This document shows positions 44,369 to 52,747 of a stretch of DNA of 64,000 nt, piece after piece (positions within the stretch are counted from its first letter, which is position 1; every line of letters begins with the position of its first letter). This stretch comes from Enterobacter wuhouensis (GTDB taxonomy: Bacteria > Pseudomonadota > Gammaproteobacteria > Enterobacterales > Enterobacteriaceae). Under the pieces are notes generated by a model, which ran no database searches, was not told where the DNA came from, and was given only the letters and a program-made list of their open reading frames with translations. The position numbers and the translations under genes are program-made. Location: contig NZ_SJOO01000002.1 of NCBI RefSeq assembly GCF_004331265.1, forward strand, positions 62,001 through 126,000, in the 5' to 3' direction.

Positions 44369-44604
44369 CAGTGCCAGTCCCCGCGTGATTCAGCTTCATA
44401 ACAGGCAACTTCACGGCGCAGTAATTCTGCAGCCTCCACTCCGTTCATCCCCTCTTTCAGGATGTGGATCGCCAGTGCCTCCATGCGGATGGAAACGGCA
44501 AAGGCGCAGCTTTTACGCTCATCCAGACGAGTCTCGTTAAACAACTGGAACAAACCGGCATCATCCGGTCCGGTTTTAGTAGTGCGTGTTTCGCTATTTC
44601 GCAT
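44368..44604 (-). CDS. DUF2732 family phage protein
   Basis: A 78-residue early protein. I chose the ATG at 44604 because AGGAG lies 8 bases upstream. The motif VSIRMEALAIHILKEGMNGV followed by EAAELLRRE is the DUF2732 family hallmark in P2-like phages. Function unknown. Confidence 0.8.
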   Translation of the reverse strand: MRNSETRTTKTGPDDAGLFQLFNETRLDERKSCAFAVSIRMEALAIHILKEGMNGVEAAELLRREVACYEAESRGDWH

Positions 44605-44671
44605 AATCATTTCTCCTGAATTTGGGCAAAAGAATGCCCGGCGGGTTTACGCCATTAATTTCTGTTTTGGG

Positions 44672-45013
44672 TTAGTTCGGCATGGTTAGCCGTTTGGGAA
44701 ATAAGCTCACTACTGCACGAAAATGATTCATTGCTTTAATCAACTCCCGCATTTCGTCAGTAGTCAGCTCATTAATATTGACGCTGTGACGTTCTGCCGG
44801 AATTTTTGCCATGAAGAATATGGCGGCCAGTGCCCTCTCATTCTGTTTATGATTAATGTCGCGGGGATCGCGCATCTCATTAATAAAACGTTCCAGCTCG
44901 TGCTCAATATTCAGACCAAACACTTTTGCTCTCAGCTCCGCTATGTGGTTCAGCCCATTCAGGCGCTGACCGGGACTAAGCGGAACTGTCGCCGTGTTAC
45001 CTTCTATAGCCAT
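44672..45013 (-). CDS. DUF5347 family phage protein
   Basis: A 113-residue early protein with the family core LSPGQRLNGLNHIAELRAKV and NERALAAIFFMAKIPAERHS. It sits in the early replication operon of P2-like phages; the function is unknown. Confidence 0.75.
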   Translation of the reverse strand: MAIEGNTATVPLSPGQRLNGLNHIAELRAKVFGLNIEHELERFINEMRDPRDINHKQNERALAAIFFMAKIPAERHSVNINELTTDEMRELIKAMNHFRAVVSLFPKRLTMPN

Positions 45014-45180
45014 TAATTAACCTCACTAGCGACCTGAACTTAGATGGTTAAACATCCACATAACCCACTGAACCAAAGAATGTTTAAAGTGATGCCGGGG
45101 ATTTTTATGCACGCCCGGCACGTGCCTTAGTGGTAGACTATTTGCGCCAACAATCATCTACCCATCGAAGGAGAAACCTG

Positions 45181-45261
45181 ATGTCAGACTCTGACAATTT
45201 CCACGTATTGCCTCGCCCTGCCCCTGCACCTCAACCAGCGCCGGGACAGGATAAAAAATAG
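45181..45261 (+). CDS. Small 26-residue open frame with strong ribosome-binding site
   Basis: An ATG with GAAGGAG 7 bases upstream opens the frame MSDSDNFHVLPRPAPAPQPA and PGQDKK, then a stop. It reads against the early operon and is followed 9 bases later by a membrane-protein gene. It may be a leader peptide or a small protein co-expressed with that gene. Confidence 0.5.
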   Translation: MSDSDNFHVLPRPAPAPQPAPGQDKK

Positions 45262-45270
45262 GATTCCGGC

Positions 45271-45729
45271 ATGACTAAACAAAGCTCCGAATACTTCCAA
45301 CTGCATTACAGTTATTACCTTGAGGTTATGACGGCAACGCTTCACGGTAGAGCTGACAAATTGATGACAGCCATTCAGCTTATTAGTGGTACAGCTGTGT
45401 TTGCGGACACTGGTCTGGAATGGTTGTTCGCTTTGCCTGTAGTCGTTATCGCGACAATTCAACTTGTGTGGCAACCAGCTATTATTTCCGAACGTGCTAA
45501 CGTACAAAGCCGCCAGTACGGGGAATAGCTTTATGCAGGGAATGAACTGACCCCGGAACTGATTGCACAAAAGTTGAAAACGCTGCATCACTCTGATTCC
45601 GCACCTTTCGGTTCTTTGTTAAATCCAGCCTACAAAAGAGCTGCTATTGCATGTGGTCGGCCTGATGACACTAAGCTCAGCGTCCAGGAAAAGCTTTTCG
45701 CCTGGTTTGCAGGTTGCCTGCCACGTTAA
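45271..45729 (+). pseudogene. Membrane protein gene split by an in-frame amber codon
   Basis: The frame from 45271 encodes 85 residues with two hydrophobic segments (AIQLISGTAVFADTGLEWLF and ALPVVVIATIQLVWQPAII) and then meets TAG at 45526-45528. The same frame continues for a further 66 sense codons (LYAGNELTPELIAQKLKTLH ... VQEKLFAWFAGCLPR) to a TAA. The downstream part reads like a normal protein, so the gene was probably about 152 residues and is now cut by a point mutation, or the amber is read through or a sequencing error. It is oppositely oriented to the early genes. The function is not recognised. Confidence 0.65.
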
Positions 45730-45910
45730 TACTTAGACGTTGCAGCAAACTCTTTTTGCCTGTTCCCCGGACAGCCTGCTGCCGGGGAGACAATTCAATA
45801 CACGGATGCCACTTTTTCCCGTCAGGTAAGTAAATCCAGCCATGACCGTAATGTATTGCCGGGCTTTGCCTAACCAGCAGTGATGCGAATGAAGGTTCGT
45901 TATTCAACAT
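45677..45910 (-). CDS. fil: Phage filamentation protein Fil family
   Basis: A 77-residue protein starting at the ATG at 45910 (MLNNEPSFASLLVRQSPAIH), with GAGG 5 bases upstream; a GTG at 45916 overlaps that site. The YGHGWIYLPDGKKWHPC motif is that of the Fil (DUF2724) family, named after phage 186 Fil, which causes host filamentation after induction. Its end overlaps the tail of the convergent broken membrane-protein gene. Confidence 0.78.
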   Translation of the reverse strand: MLNNEPSFASLLVRQSPAIHYGHGWIYLPDGKKWHPCIELSPRQQAVRGTGKKSLLQRLSINVAGNLQTRRKAFPGR

Positions 45911-45917
45911 AAACACC

Positions 45918-46427
45918 TCAGCTCAGTCCAAAAGAAGAGCCAAGACCTGTCACGGTATCGACGACACTGGCCATTGCAGGATTGGCCTGTAAACGCGCCT
46001 GCAGCGAAATAGCGGTTAAAGCCATCAAACGAGTAACTGAGTTGACGCTTTCGACTACCTGACGGCGGGTGGTCGCATTCAGTTGAACACCAGAAACAGC
46101 GCTGGCAGCGACACGGCCGATCTCGGCGGTGGCTTTCAGGACGTACTGAGACATTTTCTCTCGTGCGACTTCATTGGTTGGCACACACGGCAGGCAATGG
46201 ATCTGCGCCAAAAAACCATCAACCAGTGTTGAGTCTTCGGTGAGATCGGTCAGCAGCCAGATATCTGGCGCTGTGAGCTGGTGCGGTTGCTCCGGGTTGA
46301 GCTTATTTCGCAGGGTTTGAACATTCATACCTGCATGTTCTGCCAGCTTTGCCATGTTGTGACGTAGAGCGAAGGCCCGGCAGGCTTCATCAAAATGTCT
46401 TTGTTTGGAAACTTTATAATCAAACAT
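45918..46427 (-). CDS. cII: Phage regulatory protein CII (186 type)
   Basis: A 169-residue transcription activator of the 186 CII family, required there for establishment of lysogeny. I chose the ATG at 46427 ([20 protein letters not shown]), with GGAG 9 bases upstream. The helix-turn-helix is in [20 protein letters not shown], and [20 protein letters not shown] is conserved. It follows cox/apl in the early transcript. Confidence 0.9.
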   Translation of the reverse strand: MFDYKVSKQRHFDEACRAFALRHNMAKLAEHAGMNVQTLRNKLNPEQPHQLTAPDIWLLTDLTEDSTLVDGFLAQIHCLPCVPTNEVAREKMSQYVLKATAEIGRVAASAVSGVQLNATTRRQVVESVNSVTRLMALTAISLQARLQANPAMASVVDTVTGLGSSFGLS

Positions 46428-46492
46428 AGTTTTCATCTCCGAACTTATCGCAAAATCGAACCTCAAAACTGACTGCGATAAGCAAACGTTTC

Positions 46493-46696
46493 TTAGGCCG
46501 ACAGTGCATCTACTGTCAAAGCAGCCATGTTAATCATTACCTTTTCGCGCTTTTTATCTTTGCGGAGACGATGGCGCGGAAGGCGACCATCAGCCAACAT
46601 GTCATTGATCGTATCGACTGGAAGGCCTGTAAGTTCGCTATAGCGCTCAATTGTGACGTGCGGTGTATTCAGAGTGATTGAAATGTTTGGGGTCAT
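46493..46696 (-). CDS. Cox/Apl-like excisionase and repressor
   Basis: A 67-residue winged-helix or HTH protein starting MTPNISITLNTPHVTIERYS, with AAGGA upstream of the ATG at 46696. The position (first early gene, divergent from the CI repressor) and the MerR/excisionase-like ELTGLPVDTINDMLADGRLP segment make it the Cox (P2) or Apl (186) equivalent: it directs excision and represses the lysogenic promoter. The array of TTTTGGA repeats at 46800-46847 is a candidate binding site. Confidence 0.82.
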   Translation of the reverse strand: MTPNISITLNTPHVTIERYSELTGLPVDTINDMLADGRLPRHRLRKDKKREKVMINMAALTVDALSA

Positions 46697-46797
46697 GGTG
46701 CAACATTCCTTCTTAAGTTCGGCTTGTGGCGAGCCGTTGTTTATCGTGATTAGTTGTGAAGGCTCCAAAAGAACACTTCGAGTTCAACTTTAAGATC

Positions 46798-46848
46798 GCT
46801 TTTGGAATCTGTCAATGGAATTTGGATTGTTTTGGAGGTCTTTTGGAT
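46798..46848 (+). promoter_or_regulatory. Helically phased TTTTGGA repeats in the lytic-lysogenic switch
   Basis: TTTTGGA begins at 46800, 46830 and 46841, with ATTTGGA at 46820; spacings are 20, 10 and 11 bases. Direct repeats at 10-11 bp intervals are the known binding mode of 186 Apl, and P2 Cox also uses repeated boxes. The array lies between cox/apl and cI. Confidence 0.55.
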
Positions 46849-47394
46849 TTCAATAGCGGTGGTAAGAAAGTGATTGAGCGTCTGGTTGAGGCGTACGGAT
46901 TCACGACTCGTCAAGCTCTCTGCGACCATCTTGGTGTGTCTAAGAGCACAATGGCTACGCGATACATGCGTGACATATTCCCTGCAGACTGGGTAATTCA
47001 ATGCGCTATCGAAACCGGCAGTTCCCTTGAATGGCTATCTTTTGGTGTAGGAAAAAATACGGCTTCATCTAAAACTCTTACTTTAAATAAATACAAATTA
47101 GAAAATGGAATTTTTCAAGAAGTTGGCAGTGTAACATTTGATACATCACTTCTTTCATTTAGTTTTGATAGTCTTATTTATGTTTTTGAGGGTGATATTG
47201 GATATATTCTGGAGAAGAAAGTTAAAAACATTTTGGATGGCCAATGGTTGCTTGATATAGATGGTCAAGTTAGTATCCGAAAGATTAGAAGAATACCAGG
47301 TAACAATTTGAGAGTTGAAAGCGATGATTTTGTTTTCGATTGTAATATTAATGATATTACTCTTATTGGATTAGTTGTTAAAACCTTCAAATGA
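46843..47394 (+). CDS. cI: Phage repressor CI (186 type)
   Basis: The lysogeny repressor. I chose the TTG at 46843 (LDFNSGGKKVIERLVEAYGF) because GGAGG lies 4 bases upstream and this is where homology to the Phage_CI_repr N-terminal domain begins; an ATG at 46756 would add 29 residues through the operator region. The result is 183 residues (186 CI has 192). The HTH is RQALCDHLGVSKSTMATRYM. The C-terminal part (LLDIDGQVSIRKIRRIPGNN) matches the oligomerisation domain of 186 CI. No LexA-type cleavage pair is evident. Confidence 0.88.
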   Translation: MDFNSGGKKVIERLVEAYGFTTRQALCDHLGVSKSTMATRYMRDIFPADWVIQCAIETGSSLEWLSFGVGKNTASSKTLTLNKYKLENGIFQEVGSVTFDTSLLSFSFDSLIYVFEGDIGYILEKKVKNILDGQWLLDIDGQVSIRKIRRIPGNNLRVESDDFVFDCNINDITLIGLVVKTFK

Positions 47395-47407
47395 AAATGG
47401 TGTAATC

Positions 47408-48673
47408 ATGAGAAAAACGAACATCATGAATAAATGTAACGTTGAAATGCTTTTTATCATTAACAAAAGCTCATCAATAGGAAAATCTCCAAAGTCATTT
47501 ATCAAAATCCTAGAATCAATCGAAGAAATAAAATTAACAAACAACCAGATTACCTTTAACCAAGTAATTTTCGACTTTGAGATATCTGAACATGATCTAA
47601 AAAAAGATTCGTTACTAATAAAACTTTCTTTAGATAAGATAGACGAGGATAAACTTGTAGTATTTTCAAAAGTGATACGTATTTTCCGTAAAGTCACCAG
47701 TGAATGCAAAATTGGACAAATTCAACTCATTTGGGATGATATTAGTAAGTATTATTGTATTAAAGCATACCCTCTTGTTCACGAAATTGAAAATTTAATG
47801 CGCAAACTGATCACAAAATTCATGATTCTTAATGTAGGAATTTCGTGGACCAAAACTTCGATTCCAGAAGAATTTACAAGTTTGAGATCTAATCAAAAAT
47901 CATTTGAAGATCATAACATGATGTATCAAGTCGATTTCATACAGTTAACAAACTTCTTATTCAAAGCCTATAGAGAACTCGAAATCAGTGAATTAATAAG
48001 AAAATTATCACCATTAGAATTCTCAGATTTGGACGCTAAAACCTTTGCAGAATTAAAAAAAATAGTCCCTCAATCAAACTGGGATAAATATTTCTCCCCA
48101 CATATTGAAGCGCCACAAAAAACTATAATTGAAAGTTGGGAAAGGCTATATGAACTTAGATGCAAAATAGCTCATAACAGAGACTTTTCCAAATCAGATT
48201 ACGATGAAACGTCAAAGCTTATAAGTGAACTCCTACCTATTTTAAAAAAAGCAATTGATAAAACAGAACTTATAAATATTAAAGACAAGGACAAAGATGA
48301 ATTAGCAGATCAATTTGAAGATAATTTTTTCAAACAGGATAAAAGCGATATTCAGAACTTTGCCGAGTCAGTTTATAAACTCTATTTAGAAATTGAAAAA
48401 TTGTATCGCATTGTTATTAATAATCACATTGAGAAAGGAACAGCAGTCTCACTCGTTATCAAACAAGTTTTTGAAAACGTACTACCTGATGAAAAATATA
48501 ATGCAAGTGATGTCATGGATCTTATCAGGATAATGGCAGACAAAGACAATATTCATAAAATTGACAATTTTGAACTTCACGATCTTATTAAAAAATGCAT
48601 AGAAATAAAAAAAATAATAAGTGATAAAATCAATACAATCGAAATTACAATTGATGAGCCAGAGCATGATTGA
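47408..48673 (+). CDS. HEPN-domain protein in the lysogeny operon, candidate defence factor
   Basis: A 421-residue protein in very AT-rich DNA, starting 13 bases after cI, so it is likely expressed with the repressor in the lysogen. An in-frame ATG at 47375 overlaps cI. The N-terminal 200 residues are unrecognised. Residues about 160-300 form a HEPN (Apea/Swt1-like) domain with the RNase motif RCKIAH at R251-H256 (R-x4-H) in YELRCKIAHNRDF. A helical, lysine-rich C-terminus follows. HEPN proteins often are abortive-infection RNases. A terminator separates it from int. Confidence 0.72.
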   Translation: MRKTNIMNKCNVEMLFIINKSSSIGKSPKSFIKILESIEEIKLTNNQITFNQVIFDFEISEHDLKKDSLLIKLSLDKIDEDKLVVFSKVIRIFRKVTSECKIGQIQLIWDDISKYYCIKAYPLVHEIENLMRKLITKFMILNVGISWTKTSIPEEFTSLRSNQKSFEDHNMMYQVDFIQLTNFLFKAYRELEISELIRKLSPLEFSDLDAKTFAELKKIVPQSNWDKYFSPHIEAPQKTIIESWERLYELRCKIAHNRDFSKSDYDETSKLISELLPILKKAIDKTELINIKDKDKDELADQFEDNFFKQDKSDIQNFAESVYKLYLEIEKLYRIVINNHIEKGTAVSLVIKQVFENVLPDEKYNASDVMDLIRIMADKDNIHKIDNFELHDLIKKCIEIKKIISDKINTIEITIDEPEHD

Positions 48674-48734
48674 CTGGCTTGTTTGTTTATTTAATAACAA
48701 ACATTGACCACTGTCCAAACATACAGTTAAATTT

Positions 48735-48760
48735 AGCCCTCAGACATGAGGGCTTTTTTT
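48735..48760 (+). terminator. Terminator between the lysogeny operon and int
   Basis: AGCCCTC and GAGGGCT form a 7-bp stem with a 6-base loop followed by seven T. The T-run touches the int ATG at 48761. The GAGGG in the right arm is the only Shine-Dalgarno-like sequence for int. Confidence 0.8.
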
Positions 48761-49813
48761 ATGGCAGTACGAAAACTCGACACTGGAAAATGGATTTGCG
48801 AATGCTACCCTGCCGGACGCAGTGGGCGTCGTGTGCGTAAACAGTTCGCCACCAAAGGCGAAGCATTAGCCTTTGAGCGTCACACGATGGATGAGACTGA
48901 GGCTAAGCCCTGGCTGGGTGAATCGGTAGATCGTCGGACTCTGAAAGACGTGGTTGAACTCTGGTACAAACTGCACGGCAAATCCCTGACTGCTGGCGAG
49001 CATGTTTACGACAAGCTGGTCCTGATGGTCGATGCACTCGGAAACCCTCTTGCTACTGATCTCAGCTCGAAATTGTTCGCGCATTACCGTGACAAACGGC
49101 TAACGGGTGAAATCTATTTCAGTGAGAAGTGGAAGAAAGGTGCCAGCCCGGTAACAATCAACCTCGAACAAAGCTATCTGAGTGGCGTTTTTAGCGAGCT
49201 GGCCCGACTCGGAGAATGGACTGCACCGAATCCACTAGAGAATATGCGCAAATTCACCATTGCCGAAAAAGAAATGGCCTGGCTGACACATGAACAGATT
49301 ACCGAGCTTCTTTATGACTGCCAACGCCAAAGCGCCCTGCTTGCTCTGGTAGTTAAAATCTGCCTGAGCACCGGAGCGCGCTGGCGCGAAGCGGTGAACC
49401 TCACCCGCTCCCAGGTCACAAAGTATCGGATCACGTTCGTCAGGACCAAAGGCAAAAAGAACCGAAGCATTCCGATTAGCAAAGAGCTTTACGAGGAAAT
49501 CATTGCCCTGGACGGCTTCAAGTTTTTTACAGATTGCTACTTCCAGTTCTTGTCAGTGATGGACAAAACCTCCATCGTGCTTCCGCGCGGCCAGCTCACC
49601 CACGTTCTGCGCCATACGTTCGCAGCGCACTTCATGATGTCTGGCGGCAACATCCTTGCCCTGCAGAAAATCCTCGGCCATCATGACATAAAAATGACCA
49701 TGCGCTATGCTCACCTGGCACCTGATCACCTTGAAACGGCCCTGCGCTTTAATCCAATAGCTACATTGCCAAGTGGCGACAAAGTGGCGGCAGCGGTTGG
49801 CATTGCCCCGTAA
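48761..49813 (+). CDS. int: P2-like tyrosine integrase
   Basis: A 350-residue tyrosine recombinase (P2 Int has 337) that integrates at the rybB 3' end. I chose the ATG at 48761 (MAVRKLDTGKWICECYPAGR). Catalytic residues are visible: the first arginine in LSTGARWREAVNLT, the lysine in VRTKGKKNRSIPI, the HxxR box HVLRHTFAAHF, and the tyrosine in MTMRYAHLAPDHL. Candidate arm-binding repeats (TGGCGACA) overlap its 3' end. The terminator hairpin directly upstream may limit its expression. Confidence 0.95.
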   Translation: MAVRKLDTGKWICECYPAGRSGRRVRKQFATKGEALAFERHTMDETEAKPWLGESVDRRTLKDVVELWYKLHGKSLTAGEHVYDKLVLMVDALGNPLATDLSSKLFAHYRDKRLTGEIYFSEKWKKGASPVTINLEQSYLSGVFSELARLGEWTAPNPLENMRKFTIAEKEMAWLTHEQITELLYDCQRQSALLALVVKICLSTGARWREAVNLTRSQVTKYRITFVRTKGKKNRSIPISKELYEEIIALDGFKFFTDCYFQFLSVMDKTSIVLPRGQLTHVLRHTFAAHFMMSGGNILALQKILGHHDIKMTMRYAHLAPDHLETALRFNPIATLPSGDKVAAAVGIAP

Positions 49814-49822
49814 TCGCCACTG
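49775..49822. promoter_or_regulatory. Candidate integrase arm-type sites, attR side
   Basis: TGGCGACA at 49775 and TGGCGGCA at 49786 (11 bases apart) lie at the end of int, followed by an inverted AGTGGCGA at 49814-49821. They match the attL-side repeats at 15084-15122. Confidence 0.55.
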
Positions 49823-49892
49823 CTTACCACCAACCTAACTCATTGATAATCTTGCAAGTCGTTGTTTTCACTAACCCGTTTACATAAATGGT

Positions 49893-49911
49893 TTTTTTGT
49901 TGCCTGAAATT
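49893..49911. other. attR core of the P2-like prophage
   Basis: The second copy of TTTTTTGTTGCCTGAAATT, 80 bases after the int stop. The chromosome resumes with the ars operon region. Confidence 0.9.
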
Positions 49912-49947
49912 CCCTTACCTCTCATCTCCGCTTCTATCCTGCAATCA

Positions 49948-49975
49948 AAACATATATGATTAAACGCATATAAAT
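49948..49975. promoter_or_regulatory. Candidate ArsR operator and ars promoter
   Basis: ACATATATGATTAAACGCAT followed by ATAAATAA lies about 25-50 bases before arsR. It resembles the AT-rich imperfect dyad bound by E. coli ArsR around CATATATG. Only the pattern supports it. Confidence 0.4.
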
Positions 49976-49997
49976 AATCACACCTGCAGGTACTCCC

Positions 49998-50318
49998 ATG
50001 CTACACCCGCTCCAGCTCTTCAAAACCCTCGCCGACGAAACGCGGCTCGCCATCGTCATGCTGCTCCGTGAAGCGGGAGAATTGTGCGTCTGCGATCTCT
50101 GCGCCGCGACCACAGAGTCGCAGCCGAAGGTCTCCCGCCACATGGCGCTGCTGCGCGAGTCCGGGCTGGTTATTGACCGTCGCGAGGGGAAATGGGTCTA
50201 TTACCGCCTCTCTCCCACCATGCCTGCGTGGGCGGCAACCGTTATCGACTCCAGCTGGAACTGCCTGCGGGAAGAGACGCGCATGAAGCTGAAAAACAAA
50301 CTTCCGGGTTCGTGCTAA
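49998..50318 (+). CDS. arsR: ArsR, arsenite/antimonite-responsive repressor
   Basis: A 106-residue winged-helix repressor of the ArsR/SmtB family. The metalloid site is ELCVCDLC (C33, C35 and C38 region), placed at the start of the recognition helix as in the R773 ArsR. LFKTLADETRLAIVMLL is the typical N-terminal helix. It heads arsR-arsB-arsC. Confidence 0.95.
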   Translation: MLHPLQLFKTLADETRLAIVMLLREAGELCVCDLCAATTESQPKVSRHMALLRESGLVIDRREGKWVYYRLSPTMPAWAATVIDSSWNCLREETRMKLKNKLPGSC

Positions 50319-50358
50319 GCAAAACACATTCACAAAAACAGATGTAACGGAGTAAAAA

Positions 50359-51648
50359 ATGTTTCTGGCAGGGGCTATTTTTCTGTTTACGCTGGTACTG
50401 GTCATCTGGCAGCCCAAAGGGCTCAGTATCGGCTGGAGCGCCACCATCGGCGCCGTGCTGGCACTGGCCAGCGGCGTGATTCACATTAACGATATACCGG
50501 TCGTGTGGAATATCGTCTGGAACGCCACGGCAACCTTCATCGCCGTCATCATCATCAGCCTGCTGCTGGATGAGTCCGGCTTTTTCGAGTGGGCGGCGCT
50601 GCACGTTGCCCGCTGGGGAAAGGGTCGCGGGCGAATGCTGTTTACGTATATCGTGCTGCTGGGCGCAGCCGTGGCGGCGCTGTTTGCCAATGACGGTGCG
50701 GCGCTGATCCTGACCCCTATCGTCATCGCCATGCTGCTGGCGCTGGGGTTCAGCAAGCAGGCCACGCTGGCCTTCGTGATGGCAGCAGGTTTTATCGCCG
50801 ATACCGCCAGCCTGCCGCTGATTGTGTCCAACCTGGTCAACATCGTGTCGGCAGACTTCTTCAAGCTGGGGTTCAGCGAATACGCCTCGGTGATGATCCC
50901 GGTGGATATCGCCGCGATCGCCGCAACGCTGGTGATGCTGCATCTCTTCTTCCGCAAGGAAATTCCCCCGGAATATGACCTGGCAAAACTCCGCGAGCCC
51001 GCGCGGGCCATTCACGATCTCCCAACGTTCAGAACGGGCTGGATCGTCCTGCTGCTTCTGCTTGTCGGTTTCTTCGTACTTGAACCTCTCGGTATTCCGG
51101 TCAGCGCCATTGCGACCGTCGGCGCGCTGATTTTATTCGCTGTCGCAAAGCGCGGACATGCGATAAACACCGGAAAAGTGCTGCGCGGCGCACCGTGGCA
51201 AATCGTTATCTTCTCGCTGGGGATGTACCTGGTGGTGTATGGCCTGCGCAATGCCGGGCTGACGGAATATCTCTCAGGCGTACTGGATAGTCTGGCCGGA
51301 CACGGGCTGTGGGCTACCACGCTGGGTACCGGGTTCATCACCGCGTTCCTGTCATCCATAATGAATAATATGCCCACGGTGCTGATTGGCGCGCTCTCCA
51401 TTGAGGGCAGTACGGCGACGGGATTGATCAAGGAAGCGATGATTTACGCTAACGTGATTGGCTGCGATCTGGGGCCGAAAATCACGCCTATCGGCAGCCT
51501 TGCCACCCTGCTCTGGCTCCACGTGCTGGCGCAGAAAAACATGACGATCGCCTGGGGCTACTATTTCCGGACAGGCATCATTATGACGCTGCCGGTCCTG
51601 TTTGTGACGCTCGCCGCGCTGGCGCTACGTCTCTCCTTCACCCTGTAA
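50359..51648 (+). CDS. arsB: ArsB, arsenite efflux permease
   Basis: A 429-residue inner-membrane arsenite/proton antiporter, the standard length of ArsB, with about twelve membrane helices starting [29 protein letters not shown] and [15 protein letters not shown] are conserved pore segments. It removes the arsenite formed by ArsC. It lies 40 bases after arsR in the same operon. Confidence 0.96.
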   Translation: MFLAGAIFLFTLVLVIWQPKGLSIGWSATIGAVLALASGVIHINDIPVVWNIVWNATATFIAVIIISLLLDESGFFEWAALHVARWGKGRGRMLFTYIVLLGAAVAALFANDGAALILTPIVIAMLLALGFSKQATLAFVMAAGFIADTASLPLIVSNLVNIVSADFFKLGFSEYASVMIPVDIAAIAATLVMLHLFFRKEIPPEYDLAKLREPARAIHDLPTFRTGWIVLLLLLVGFFVLEPLGIPVSAIATVGALILFAVAKRGHAINTGKVLRGAPWQIVIFSLGMYLVVYGLRNAGLTEYLSGVLDSLAGHGLWATTLGTGFITAFLSSIMNNMPTVLIGALSIEGSTATGLIKEAMIYANVIGCDLGPKITPIGSLATLLWLHVLAQKNMTIAWGYYFRTGIIMTLPVLFVTLAALALRLSFTL

Positions 51649-51660
51649 TGAGCCACTGAT

Positions 51661-52092
51661 ATGAGCCACATCACTATCTACCACAACCCCGCCTGCGGCA
51701 CCTCGCGCAACACGCTGGAGATGATCCGCAACAGCGGCACGGAGCCAGAGATTATCCTCTATCTGGAAACCCCACCGTCGCGCGATAAGCTAGCCACCCT
51801 GATTGCCGAGATGGGAATTCAGGTGCGGGATCTGCTGCGTAAAAACGTGGAGCCCTATGAGCAGCTCGGCCTTGCCGAAGATAACTTCACCGACGACCAG
51901 CTTATCGATTTTATGCTGCAACATCCGATTTTGATCAACCGCCCGATTGTGGTGACGCCCCTGGGCACTCGCCTGTGTCGCCCTTCAGAAGTCGTCCTCG
52001 ACATCCTGCCGGACGCGCAGAAAGGGGCGTTTACAAAAGAGGATGGCGAAGCCATCGTGGACGCCAGCGGGAAACAGATCGTCCACAAGTAG
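51661..52092 (+). CDS. arsC: ArsC, glutaredoxin-dependent arsenate reductase
   Basis: A 143-residue arsenate reductase. The catalytic cysteine is in HNPACGTSRNTLEMI (C12), and the arginine triad includes R60, R94 and R107 in LLRKNVEPYE, LINRPIVVTP and TRLCRPSE. It uses GrxA-type glutaredoxin to make arsenite, which ArsB exports. No arsA, arsD or arsH is present. Confidence 0.96.
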   Translation: MSHITIYHNPACGTSRNTLEMIRNSGTEPEIILYLETPPSRDKLATLIAEMGIQVRDLLRKNVEPYEQLGLAEDNFTDDQLIDFMLQHPILINRPIVVTPLGTRLCRPSEVVLDILPDAQKGAFTKEDGEAIVDASGKQIVHK

Positions 52093-52114
52093 ATATACCC
52101 GGGGCAAGGGATAC

Positions 52115-52666
52115 CTAACGGCCGCCCTCGCACGCTATCCGCCCGACCATCGCCCGGATCTCTTCGCGAGTTAACGGCGCGCGGTCGGTCACATAGTGCA
52201 GCGTCATTCCTTCAATAAACGCGTCCAGCGCGCGGGCGGTGACCGGGTCGAACCACTGCTCCAACGTATCCTGGCTCATCTTCATCCAGTCCTGCATCAC
52301 CGTTTTCAGCGCCGCGCTGCGGTGCATGAAGGCGTAGAGCTGATACATCAGCGCCATGTTGTGCGGCGTCGTCACCTGCGAGCTGTGGATTAAGGAGGTG
52401 ATAGCCTCGCACGCCATCTCAGGGCCGGTGACGCCAGCGAAGAAATCCCGGTACTGCTGCGACATCTGCCGGGTGAACCACGTGAAGGCCTCCTCCAGCA
52501 GCGGCTCCATGCCGTCGAAATAGTAGGTCATCGACCCCAGCGGTACGCCCGCGCAGCTGGCAATTTTACGGTGCGTGACGGCATGGATGCCGTGCTCGGC
52601 AATGGTGTCCAGGGTCGCCTGCAGAATTTTTTCCCGGCGGTGCGGATCGTTCGGTGGTCTGCTCAT
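52115..52666 (-). CDS. rcdA: RcdA, TetR-family regulator
   Basis: A 183-residue TetR-type regulator similar to E. coli RcdA (YbjK, 178 residues), which activates the csgD biofilm regulator. I chose the ATG at 52666 ([20 protein letters not shown]). The [23 protein letters not shown] matches the E. coli sequence closely, as does [15 protein letters not shown] in the C-terminus. It is divergent from ybjJ; a palindrome between them may be its operator. Confidence 0.9.
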   Translation of the reverse strand: MSRPPNDPHRREKILQATLDTIAEHGIHAVTHRKIASCAGVPLGSMTYYFDGMEPLLEEAFTWFTRQMSQQYRDFFAGVTGPEMACEAITSLIHSSQVTTPHNMALMYQLYAFMHRSAALKTVMQDWMKMSQDTLEQWFDPVTARALDAFIEGMTLHYVTDRAPLTREEIRAMVGRIACEGGR

Positions 52667-52685
52667 AAATTCCTCATCCGGTTTA

Positions 52686-52699
52686 TGTACAAATGTACA
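52686..52699. promoter_or_regulatory. Candidate RcdA operator
   Basis: TGTACAAATGTACA is a 14-bp palindrome between the divergent rcdA and ybjJ genes, 20 bases before the rcdA start. TetR-type regulators usually bind such sites in their own promoter. Confidence 0.6.
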
Positions 52700-52747
52700 C
52701 AAACTTGCTAGTGTTGTCGCTATTGTTGTACTTCTGGTGCTATCCCA

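Larger units (their letters stand above)
15020..49911. mobile_element. P2/186-like prophage integrated at the 3' end of rybB
   Basis: A nearly complete temperate phage of about 34.9 kb lies between two 19-bp att cores. Tail, lysis, capsid, terminase and portal genes follow P2 order, and the control region (CII, Cox/Apl, CI with a Phage_CI_repr-type N-terminus, Fil and DUF2732-type genes) resembles phage 186 and Fels-2 more than P2. All morphogenesis genes look intact, so the element may be inducible. Several AT-rich accessory insertions carry candidate immunity genes. No P2-type tail-fibre assembly gene G of normal size and no old/tin genes are seen. Confidence 0.95.
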
